This document shows positions 1 to 5,679 of a stretch of DNA of 7,068 bases, in pieces. The notes under the pieces were generated by a model. The model had not been told where the DNA came from. It did not search any database and saw only the letters and a list, made by a program, of their open reading frames with translations. Position 1 is the stretch's first letter. Every line of letters starts with the position of its first letter. The DNA comes from Legionellales bacterium (GTDB lineage: Bacteria; Pseudomonadota; Gammaproteobacteria; Legionellales; Legionellaceae), in NCBI GenBank assembly GCA_020050955.1, contig JAGVJT010000034.1:1-7068 (forward strand), in the 5' to 3' direction. Both the position numbers and the translations under genes were made by a program.

Positions 1-94
1 CCACCTGATCCCTTACCGAACTCAGAAGTGAAACGAATGAGCGCCGATGATAGTGTGGGGTTTCCCCATGTCAAAGTAGGTCATCGCCAGGGCT
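1..94 (+). rRNA. rrf: 5S ribosomal RNA, 3' part (5' end outside the window)
   Basis: This is the 3' three-quarters of a 5S rRNA of the large ribosomal subunit. It matches the E. coli 5S from about its nucleotide 27 onward: CCACCTGA at the left edge, CCGAACTCAGAAGTGAAACG at about 17-36, AGCGCCGATGATAGTGTGGGG at 40-60 and the paired TTTCCCCATG at 61-70, then AGTAGG and GCCAGG near the 3' end. The first ~26 nucleotides, including the 5' half of the terminal stem, lie outside the window, so the exact 3' end (about 93-95) is estimated from the E. coli alignment. A terminator follows directly, so this is the last gene of an rRNA operon or a stand-alone 5S gene. Confidence 0.96.
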
Positions 95-102
95 TTTTTC
101 TT

Positions 103-130
103 AAAGCGGCTTAATTGCCGCTTTTTTTTT
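103..130 (+). terminator. Intrinsic terminator of the rRNA operon
   Basis: A perfect 8-bp stem (AAAGCGGC at 103-110 pairing with GCCGCTTT at 117-124) closes a 6-base loop TTAATT and runs into nine T residues (122-130). This is a textbook Rho-independent terminator. A shorter T run directly after the 5S end (94-99) may be where the mature or processed 3' end forms. The terminator separates the rRNA transcript from the exporter operon, which therefore needs its own promoter. Confidence 0.93.
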
Positions 131-143
131 GTCAAAAATATCA

Positions 144-149
144 TATACT
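144..149 (+). promoter_or_regulatory. Possible -10 box of the exporter operon (TATACT)
   Basis: TATACT differs from the sigma-70 -10 consensus at one position and sits 30 bases before the exporter start codon. No good -35 lies 16-18 bases upstream, since that region is the T-tract of the preceding terminator. The promoter is therefore either weak, activator-dependent or not here. A TTGTCA at 129-134 resembles a -35 box but is only 9 bases away from TATACT, and no fair -10 lies at the right distance from it. Confidence 0.35.
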
Positions 150-152
150 TTG

Positions 153-167
153 TTCAGAACTTCTGAA
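153..167 (+). promoter_or_regulatory. Perfect 7+1+7 palindrome, candidate operator
   Basis: TTCAGAA, one C, TTCTGAA: the two arms are exact reverse complements. The palindrome starts four bases after the TATACT box, where transcription would be expected to begin, and ends 11 bases before the ATG of the membrane fusion protein. That placement fits a repressor site for a small dimeric regulator (TetR, MarR or similar). The site is seen directly; its function is inference. No regulator gene lies in the window. Confidence 0.45.
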
Positions 168-178
168 AAAGTCTATCG

Positions 179-1177
179 ATGAAAAATAATATCGCTGATG
201 GCGAATCTATCCGACAAGCATCAATCAAAAAATGGCACATTACATGGCTTTGTCTTAGCATTTTTTTGCTCGGGGGATGTGATAACCATGATGTTTATCA
301 AGGGTATGTCGAAGGCGAAAACTTATACCTTGAATCACCGTATGAGGGAAAACTAATTCAAAAACATGTTCATCGTGGACAATACGTTAAAAAAGGTGAT
401 CTTCTGTTTGAGCTTGATCATAATCCAGAGGCATTGCTAATTGAGCAATTAAAAACATCGACGGATGAAAACAAAGCTGTTCTTGATGATTTGATAAAAC
501 CACGACGACCATTAGAAATTGATGCTATTGTTGAACAAATCGCGCAAGTTGAGGCTAATTTATTACTTGTGGATTTACGTGTTAAACGTTATCAGGAACT
601 CTATAAAAAACAAGCAGTTGACTTGGATCGTTTAGATGAAGTGTTAAGCTCTCAAAGTGCACTTCGTGCCTCTAAAGAACAACTTCAAGACAATCTTGCA
701 TTAGCAAAACTTGGTGCACGAGAAGATCAAATTAAGGCACAAAGCATTAAAATGAAAGGGGCGAAGTTTGCTTTTCGTGTTGGCAAATGGAAGCTTGAGC
801 AAAAAAATATTCATGCACCTACAGATGGTGTTATTTTTGATACTTATTATCAGCAAGGCGAATTTGTTAGTGCAGAACATCCTATTGCTGCATTATTACC
901 GAATGATCAGATTCGCATTGAATTTTTTGTGCCAGCGCGTGTGTTGTCAACGCTTCAACTCAATCAAAAAATTTTCTTTACATGTGACGGTTGTGCGGAG
1001 AAAAATGAGGCAACGATTTCTTACATTTCACCAGAAGCAGAATATGTACCACCATTGGTATATAGTCGTGATAATCGTGAAAACCTTGTGTTTCGCATTA
1101 AAGCTCACATTGAAAAACCTTTGTCATTTAAACCAGGGCAACCAGTGATAATCGTAGGATTTGAGCATGTCAAATGA
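179..1177 (+). CDS. HlyD/YbhG-type membrane fusion lipoprotein of an ABC exporter
   Basis: Periplasmic adaptor (332 aa) that should link the ABC transporter encoded next to an outer-membrane channel. The N-terminus has a basic stretch, a hydrophobic segment (about 21-31) and a lipobox LGGC with the lipidated Cys at 34. Asp35 at the +2 position is, in E. coli, the signal that keeps lipoproteins in the inner membrane, as expected for an adaptor. A split lipoyl/HlyD domain follows (about 49-82 and 207-240) around a helical hairpin rich in charged residues and leucine (about 84-205), then a beta domain with CDGC at 269-272 and EYVPPLVYS at 288-296, the latter typical of the YbhG/YhiI family. An in-frame stop at 164-166 and the lack of other start codons fix the ATG at 179, although no clear Shine-Dalgarno precedes it. 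The gene overlaps the ATPase gene by 11 bases. The substrate cannot be told from sequence. Confidence 0.9.
   Translation: MKNNIADGESIRQASIKKWHITWLCLSIFLLGGCDNHDVYQGYVEGENLYLESPYEGKLIQKHVHRGQYVKKGDLLFELDHNPEALLIEQLKTSTDENKAVLDDLIKPRRPLEIDAIVEQIAQVEANLLLVDLRVKRYQELYKKQAVDLDRLDEVLSSQSALRASKEQLQDNLALAKLGAREDQIKAQSIKMKGAKFAFRVGKWKLEQKNIHAPTDGVIFDTYYQQGEFVSAEHPIAALLPNDQIRIEFFVPARVLSTLQLNQKIFFTCDGCAEKNEATISYISPEAEYVPPLVYSRDNRENLVFRIKAHIEKPLSFKPGQPVIIVGFEHVK
1155..1159 (+). promoter_or_regulatory. Ribosome binding site deciding the ATPase start
   Basis: TAGGA lies 7 bases before the ATG at 1167 and only 1 base before the TTG at 1161. It therefore supports 1167 as the start and rules against the longer TTG-started form. 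It lies inside the coding region of the membrane fusion protein. Confidence 0.7.
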
Positions 1178-2093
1178 GATGATTATTGATGTTAAGGGAT
1201 TGAGAAAATCATTTGATGGGCGGGTTGCGGTTAACGATATTAATTTGCATGTGAAAAAAGGCGAAGTTTTTGGTTTTTTAGGCCCTAATGGGAGTGGTAA
1301 AACAACTACCATCCGAATGCTTTGTGGTTTGTTGACACCTGATGCAGGGCAAGGAACCTGCCTTGGGTTTGATATTTTAACCGAGTCGTTAAAGATCAAA
1401 GAACAAGTCGGTTACATGACACAAAAATATAGCTTTTATACCGATTTGAGTGTGGAAGAAAATCTTCATTTTATGGCTGCAGTGTATGGCATTGATGATC
1501 GTAAACAACGTGTTAATGACATTATGGAAAAAATGGGACTCACTGCACGACGAAAGCAATTGACAGGTGTGCTTTCTGGTGGATGGAAACAACGTGTGGC
1601 GCTTGCTGGATGTTTATTGCATGAGCCTGCTTTATTACTTTTAGATGAACCAACAGCAGGAATTGATCCTATTGCAAGGCGTGAATTTTGGGATACGATT
1701 CATGCACTTAGCGAAGAAGGCATCACTACATTAATGTCAACGCATTACATGGATGAAGCAGAGCGCTGCACACGACTTGCGTATTTAGCGCATTCTGAAT
1801 TGATTATCACAGGTACCGTGCAAGATGTGATTGCTTCAACGCATTTGCAAACATGGGAAATTAAAGGTGAGATAACGCCTGCGCTACTACAAGCGATAAA
1901 AAAACTTGAAAGCGTGACGCAAGCAGCATTGTTTGGACGTTACATTCATGTTTGCAGCGAGAATGCACCATTGTTTGAGGGATTTTTAACTGAGCTTGGT
2001 AAGACCTATCAGATCACATGGCATGTGATTGATTCGACATTAGAGGATGCATTCCTTTCTCTTGTAAAACAGACACAAGGAGATTTTAATTGA
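1167..2093 (+). CDS. ABC transporter ATP-binding protein (YbhF/CcmA-like, single domain)
   Basis: Cytoplasmic ATPase subunit (308 aa) powering the exporter. In numbering from the ATG at 1167, the complete set of ABC motifs is present: Walker A GPNGSGKT at 39-46, Q-loop Gln86, signature LSGGW at 137-141, Walker B LLLLDEP at 156-162, D-loop around AGID at 164-167 and switch His193 in STHYMDEAE. The variant signature LSGGWKQR is typical of the YbhF/RbbA group of ABC-2 exporters. The C-terminal ~85 residues are the usual less conserved extension of this group. E. coli YbhF carries two ATPase domains in one chain; here there is one, so it probably works as a homodimer. A start at TTG 1161 would add only two residues and lacks proper RBS spacing. 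The stop overlaps the permease start by 4 bases. Confidence 0.95.
   Translation: MSNEMIIDVKGLRKSFDGRVAVNDINLHVKKGEVFGFLGPNGSGKTTTIRMLCGLLTPDAGQGTCLGFDILTESLKIKEQVGYMTQKYSFYTDLSVEENLHFMAAVYGIDDRKQRVNDIMEKMGLTARRKQLTGVLSGGWKQRVALAGCLLHEPALLLLDEPTAGIDPIARREFWDTIHALSEEGITTLMSTHYMDEAERCTRLAYLAHSELIITGTVQDVIASTHLQTWEIKGEITPALLQAIKKLESVTQAALFGRYIHVCSENAPLFEGFLTELGKTYQITWHVIDSTLEDAFLSLVKQTQGDFN
2077..2083 (+). promoter_or_regulatory. Strong ribosome binding site before a TTG start
   Basis: AAGGAGA lies 6 bases before TTG 2090. It is the best Shine-Dalgarno of the window and is what justifies a non-ATG start for the permease. The next in-frame ATG (2129) has no comparable site. Confidence 0.8.
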
Positions 2094-3226
2094 GTGCAGC
2101 GCAGAGGCGATCACGTTTAATTGCCGTAATGATGAAAGAATTTATTCAGATGCGTCGTGATAAGACGACGTTTGCCATGATTATTGGTATTCCTTTAATG
2201 CAATTGATTTTGTTTGGTTATGCTATTAACTTAAATCCTCAGCATCTACCAACAGCGATTGTGGGTGCTGATCAAAGTATGTTTACTCGACGTATTTTAA
2301 CCAGCATGGCAAATTCCACGTATTTTAAATTTATTAGTCCCTCTGTTACGGAAGATGAAGCTCGAGATTTATTGAAAAAAGCTCAAGTACAGTTTGTCGT
2401 TCACTTTCCGCCTCATTTTTCACATGATCTTGTGCGTGGATTGCATCCATCGCTGCTTCTGCAAGCTGATGCAACTGATCCTGCAGCAACGAGTCGTGCG
2501 GTGTCGGTTTTTAATGACTTGTCTCGTCTTGCCTTTAAGCAAGAAGCCGTTGGTGCATTAGCTTTTCTACAAGATACGTTACCTGCTTATCAGCCCATTG
2601 TTCATTCAGTTTATAATCCATTAGCGATTACTTCTTATAACATCGTGCCTGGTCTTCTTGGTGTTGTGTTAACCATGACGATGGTGATCATCACAGGACT
2701 TGTGATCACGCGGGAATTTGAGCGTGGAACCATGGAAAATTTACTCGCAACACCACTTCGTCCACTAGAGGTGATGATTGGTAAAATTGTGCCTTATATT
2801 GTGGTTGGTTATGTGCAGGTATCACTGATTTTGCTGTTAGCTTCGACATTATTTCATGTGCCGATGGAGGGCAGTATTTTGTTATTACTTATTTTGTGTC
2901 TTCCTTTCATTGCGGCCAATTTGGCCGTTGGATTGACGTTTTCAACGCTTGCAAGTAACCAATTGCAAGCCATGCAAGGGGCGATGTTCTTTTTTCTACC
3001 GTCTATTTTGTTGTCGGGTTTTATGTTTCCGTTTAGAGGGATGCCGGAGTGGGCGCAGTTTTTGGGAAACATGCTTCCTCTGACACATTTTCTACTCATT
3101 GTTCGCGGTATCTTATTAAAAGGAAATGGTTTTTTTGACGTATGGCGAGAAGTCATTCCCATTTTAGGTTTTACAATTGTTGTTATGACCATTGGCGTGA
3201 AGCGTTATCGTCAAACGTTGGACTAG
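2090..3226 (+). CDS. ABC-2 type permease of the exporter (YbhS/YbhR/YhhJ-like)
   Basis: Inner-membrane subunit (378 aa) forming the translocation path. A short basic cytoplasmic N-terminus leads into membrane segment 1 (about 26-48), a large periplasmic domain (about 49-183) and then five hydrophobic segments (about 185-207, 232-255, 261-285, 297-315, 353-371), the standard ABC-2 layout. The family motif REFERGTMENLLATP lies at 208-222, just after segment 2, where the coupling helix to the ATPase is expected. LPLTHFLLIVRG at 329-340 is the second typical stretch. The gene starts with TTG in the overlap TTGA with the ATPase stop, so translation is likely coupled. Only one permease is encoded, whereas the E. 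coli ybhGFSR cassette has two, so a homodimer is likely. No outer-membrane partner gene is nearby. Confidence 0.93.
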   Translation: MSAAQRRSRLIAVMMKEFIQMRRDKTTFAMIIGIPLMQLILFGYAINLNPQHLPTAIVGADQSMFTRRILTSMANSTYFKFISPSVTEDEARDLLKKAQVQFVVHFPPHFSHDLVRGLHPSLLLQADATDPAATSRAVSVFNDLSRLAFKQEAVGALAFLQDTLPAYQPIVHSVYNPLAITSYNIVPGLLGVVLTMTMVIITGLVITREFERGTMENLLATPLRPLEVMIGKIVPYIVVGYVQVSLILLLASTLFHVPMEGSILLLLILCLPFIAANLAVGLTFSTLASNQLQAMQGAMFFFLPSILLSGFMFPFRGMPEWAQFLGNMLPLTHFLLIVRGILLKGNGFFDVWREVIPILGFTIVVMTIGVKRYRQTLD

Positions 3227-3248
3227 TGTTTTGAAGTATGGTTAATTT

Positions 3249-3252
3249 GGAG
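3249..3252 (+). promoter_or_regulatory. Ribosome binding site deciding the ribE start
   Basis: GGAG lies 6 bases before the ATG at 3259. The earlier in-frame ATG at 3238 has no Shine-Dalgarno and would add seven residues that no riboflavin synthase carries before its M-(F/Y)-(T/S)-G-I start. Confidence 0.75.
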
Positions 3253-3258
3253 TTATTG

Positions 3259-3870
3259 ATGTATTCAGGAATTACAAAAGGTTTATTTGATGTTGTTTCG
3301 TTATCCAAACAAGCAGGCATTCTGAAATATGCTGTTCATTTATCACCAGAAGTAAGTCAAAACCTTCACATGGGAGATAGTGTTGCTGTTGATGGTGTGT
3401 GCCAAACAGTTGTCAATATTGATAATACCGTCATTTCGTTTCAAGCGATTAAAGAAACATTAGAAAAAACGACACTGGGTGAGTTGAAAGTAGGCTCGAA
3501 AGTTAGTATTGAGCGCAGTTTACGCCTAGGTGATGAGGTTGGTGGTCATGAGGTGTCAGGGCATGTTTTTGGCACAGGCATGATTCATCAACGGCTTTTT
3601 GATGATGATAATGTCACATTGATTATTGAGTGCGAACCCGTGTGGATGAAGTATATTTTATCAAAAGGATTTATCGCGGTTGATGGTTCGAGCTTAACTG
3701 TTGGAGAAACATTGCCAGAACAAGGTTTGTTTTATCTTCACTTAATCCCTGAGACATTGCGATTAACGAATTTTTTGACAAAAAAAGTTGGCGATAAAGT
3801 TAACATTGAATTTGATCATAAAACAAAAACGATCGTTGATACTGTGGAACGTGTGCTGGCTGCACGTTAA
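3259..3870 (+). CDS. ribE: Riboflavin synthase (alpha chain)
   Basis: Dismutates two 6,7-dimethyl-8-ribityllumazine molecules into riboflavin and the pyrimidinedione precursor, the last step of riboflavin synthesis in the cytosol. The 203 aa hold the family's two similar barrel domains (about 1-97 and 98-190) and a C-terminal helix for trimer formation. From the ATG at 3259 the numbering matches E. coli (called ribC there): Ser41, Cys48 in DGVCQTV and His102 in SGHV, with the second-domain DGSSLTV at 142-148, IPETL at 163-167 and IEFD ending at Asp186. The end VDTVERVLAAR is nearly the same as in E. coli. Unusual points are Tyr2 in place of the nearly universal Phe2, and TNFLTKK at 170-176 where TTLGKK-like sequence is usual. 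It follows the permease after 32 bases with no terminator, so it may share that transcript. No other rib gene is present. Symbols ribE and ribC are both in use. Confidence 0.93.
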   Translation: MYSGITKGLFDVVSLSKQAGILKYAVHLSPEVSQNLHMGDSVAVDGVCQTVVNIDNTVISFQAIKETLEKTTLGELKVGSKVSIERSLRLGDEVGGHEVSGHVFGTGMIHQRLFDDDNVTLIIECEPVWMKYILSKGFIAVDGSSLTVGETLPEQGLFYLHLIPETLRLTNFLTKKVGDKVNIEFDHKTKTIVDTVERVLAAR

Positions 3871-3942
3871 GTATGAACACGATTTTCTTTGATGCTTTGT
3901 TCAAGGCTCAACAAGTGAGGTGTGTTGCTGTGTTTTTTTTGA

Positions 3943-3948
3943 TAAAAT
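3943..3948 (+). promoter_or_regulatory. Possible -10 box before coaBC (TAAAAT)
   Basis: TAAAAT matches the sigma-70 -10 consensus at five of six positions and would place the RNA start about 15 bases before the ATG at 3970. The region 16-18 bases upstream (TGTGTT or GTGTGT) is a poor -35. The 99-base gap after ribE is the largest in this half of the window, which makes it the natural place for the coaBC-dut-algC promoter. Confidence 0.35.
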
Positions 3949-3969
3949 AAGCGCGCTATTACATGAAAA

Positions 3970-5208
3970 ATGAGTTCACACAATATCATGACACAAGATT
4001 TTGCAGGCAAAAATATCTTACTTGGCCTATCTGGAGGCATTGCTGCGTATAAATCAGCGCTACTTGTGCGAGAGCTTAAGCGGTTTGGTGCAGAGGTACG
4101 AGTGGTGATGACAAATGCGGCAACAGAGTTTATTACACCGTTAACTTTGCAAGCCTTGAGTGGTTCTCCTGCTCGTGTTGGCTTATTTGATGGCGAGGCA
4201 GAACATGCCATGGGGCATATTGAGCTTGCTCGATGGGCGGATTATGTCGTGGTTGCACCTGCTTCTGCGAATTGCCTTGCAAAAATGGCACATGGTATTG
4301 CCGATGACTTGTTATCTACTATTCTTCTTGTCAGTGAATGTCCTGTGATTGTTTGCCCTGGGATGAATCGCAGCATGTGGACAAATGCTGCAACGGCTGC
4401 TAATTGCGAGTTACTTGCGCAGCGAGGCGTGTTATTTGTTGGTCCTGCTGAAGGTGAACAAGCGTGTGGTGAATATGGTTTTGGGCGCATGAGTGAAGTG
4501 GCTGATATCATTACTGCATTGAGATTACATGATGTACACGGGCTTTTGTTGAATCAACATGTTGTGATTACAGCTGGCCCGACACGTGAAGCCATTGATC
4601 CTGTTCGCTTTATTGGAAATCATAGCTCGGGAAAAATGGGGTATGCGTTAGCGGAAGCTGCGAAACACGCGGGTGCGTTAGTGACATTAATCAGTGGCCC
4701 TGTTGCATTACCAGCACCTACAGGTATGCATGTAGTGCATGTTGATTCAGCGATTGCGATGCGTGAGGCTGTTCTTAGCGCATTAACGCCTGGTGCTATT
4801 TTCATTGGAGCTGCTGCGGTTGCTGATTATCGCTTAGATGAGACGCATGCAGCGAAAATAAAAAAGCGAGATCATGCAGCTCTTTCACTGATGCTTGTGC
4901 CTAATCCTGATATTTTGTTTGAGGTTGCGGACAGTGAGATGGCCTCATTTGTTGTAGGATTTGCGGCAGAAACCACTGATCTGATGCACAATGCACGTGA
5001 AAAATTAGAACGTAAAAAAACAGACATGATTGTTGCAAATTGGGTAGGGGATGGGCGTGGTTTCGAGCAAGACAATAATGAAGTGATGGTGCTTACAAGG
5101 TCTACTGAGCATGCACTTCCACTGATGCATAAAACAAGGTTGGCGAGTCAATTAATCAAGATAATTACGACAAGCTTTCACGATAAAATGATGACTAAAT
5201 CTGGATAG
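3970..5208 (+). CDS. coaBC: Bifunctional phosphopantothenoylcysteine decarboxylase / phosphopantothenate-cysteine ligase
   Basis: Carries out two consecutive steps of coenzyme A synthesis: CTP-dependent joining of 4'-phosphopantothenate to cysteine (CoaB half), then FMN-dependent decarboxylation to 4'-phosphopantetheine (CoaC half). Numbered from 3970 (412 aa), the N-terminal CoaC domain shows the FMN-binding LSGGIAAYKS at 20-29, catalytic His83 in MGHIEL, the PxMN motif as PGMN at 130-133, and Cys166 in QACG. The CoaB domain starts near 197 with VVITAGPTRE, followed by IGNHSSGKMG at 215-224 (Asn217 corresponds to E. coli Asn210), AAAVADYR at 281-288 and KIKK at 296-299, then FAAET. Length is normal for the family. 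An in-frame stop at 3964-3966 limits the start to ATG 3970 or ATG 3988; the second gives the more usual N-terminus (406 aa). Neither has a clear Shine-Dalgarno. First gene of the coaBC-dut-algC operon; older name dfp. Confidence 0.95.
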   Translation: MSSHNIMTQDFAGKNILLGLSGGIAAYKSALLVRELKRFGAEVRVVMTNAATEFITPLTLQALSGSPARVGLFDGEAEHAMGHIELARWADYVVVAPASANCLAKMAHGIADDLLSTILLVSECPVIVCPGMNRSMWTNAATAANCELLAQRGVLFVGPAEGEQACGEYGFGRMSEVADIITALRLHDVHGLLLNQHVVITAGPTREAIDPVRFIGNHSSGKMGYALAEAAKHAGALVTLISGPVALPAPTGMHVVHVDSAIAMREAVLSALTPGAIFIGAAAVADYRLDETHAAKIKKRDHAALSLMLVPNPDILFEVADSEMASFVVGFAAETTDLMHNAREKLERKKTDMIVANWVGDGRGFEQDNNEVMVLTRSTEHALPLMHKTRLASQLIKIITTSFHDKMMTKSG

Positions 5209-5217
5209 GAATAGCAC

Positions 5218-5679
5218 ATGACGATGCCTTTGATTCAAATTAAAATACTAGATGCCCGCTTAGGAAAAACAATTGATTTTCCTGCTTATGCAACACCTGG
5301 TTCTGCGGGGCTTGATTTACGAGTATGTATTCATGAACCACTACAAATTGCACCACAAGAAACGGTTCTCTTGCCAACAGGACTTGCAATGTACATCGCT
5401 GATCCAAATTTAGCCGCGGTTATTTTGCCTCGCTCAGGATTAGGGCATAAACATGGTTTAGTGCTGGGTAACCTTGTGGGGTTGATTGATTCAGATTATC
5501 AAGGCGAATTGAAGTTATCGTGCTGGAATCGAAGTCAAGAACATTTTACTGTCCATCCTGGAGATCGCATGGCGCAGCTCGTTCTTGTGCCAGTTGTGCA
5601 AGCACAATTTAGCGTTGTTGATAGTTTTACTGAAAGCAGTCGTGGCGAGCAAGGTTTTGGTAGTACGGGGAGAGAATAA
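5218..5679 (+). CDS. dut: Deoxyuridine 5'-triphosphate nucleotidohydrolase (dUTPase)
   Basis: Homotrimeric enzyme that hydrolyses dUTP to dUMP and pyrophosphate, keeping uracil out of DNA and supplying dUMP for dTTP synthesis. The 153 aa show all five family motifs in order: PGSAGLDLR at 27-35 (motif 1), [10 protein letters not shown] at 71-80 (motif 2), [19 protein letters not shown] at 88-106 (motif 3, with the catalytic Asp), [10 protein letters not shown] at 114-123 (motif 4) and the C-terminal arm [10 protein letters not shown] at 142-151 (motif 5). Length matches the usual bacterial enzyme (about 150). AGGA at 5207-5210, which overlaps the coaBC stop codon, lies 7 bases before the ATG at 5218 and so favours it over the ATG at 5224. 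The gene is 9 bases after coaBC and its stop codon directly touches the algC start. Nothing unusual. Confidence 0.97.
   Translation: MTMPLIQIKILDARLGKTIDFPAYATPGSAGLDLRVCIHEPLQIAPQETVLLPTGLAMYIADPNLAAVILPRSGLGHKHGLVLGNLVGLIDSDYQGELKLSCWNRSQEHFTVHPGDRMAQLVLVPVVQAQFSVVDSFTESSRGEQGFGSTGRE

Noticed and set aside
129..134. TTGTCA as the -35 box of the exporter promoter
   Set aside because: It is only 9 bases from TATACT, and the sequence 16-18 bases downstream is not -10-like.
1161..1166. TTG at 1161 as start of the ABC ATPase
   Set aside because: The RBS TAGGA ends one base before it; the ATG at 1167 has proper 7-base spacing and loses only two residues.
3238..3258. ATG at 3238 as start of riboflavin synthase
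   Set aside because: No RBS, and it would add seven residues before the conserved M-(F/Y)-x-G-I start; GGAG at 3249-3252 fits the ATG at 3259.
3896..3915. Inverted repeat TTGTT / AACAA after ribE as a terminator
   Set aside because: The stem is only five AT-rich pairs plus a G-T pair with an 8-base loop, and the T run comes 17 bases later, too far to act with it.
3867..4211. Open frame on the - strand across the ribE-coaBC gap and the coaBC start
   Set aside because: Most of it mirrors the coaBC coding region, it has no recognisable motif, and its composition (many Ser, Pro, Arg, Thr) is that of an antisense shadow.
4357..4368. PGMN instead of PAMN in the CoaC domain
   Set aside because: The substrate-binding Asn is kept; a Gly for Ala change alone does not suggest altered function.
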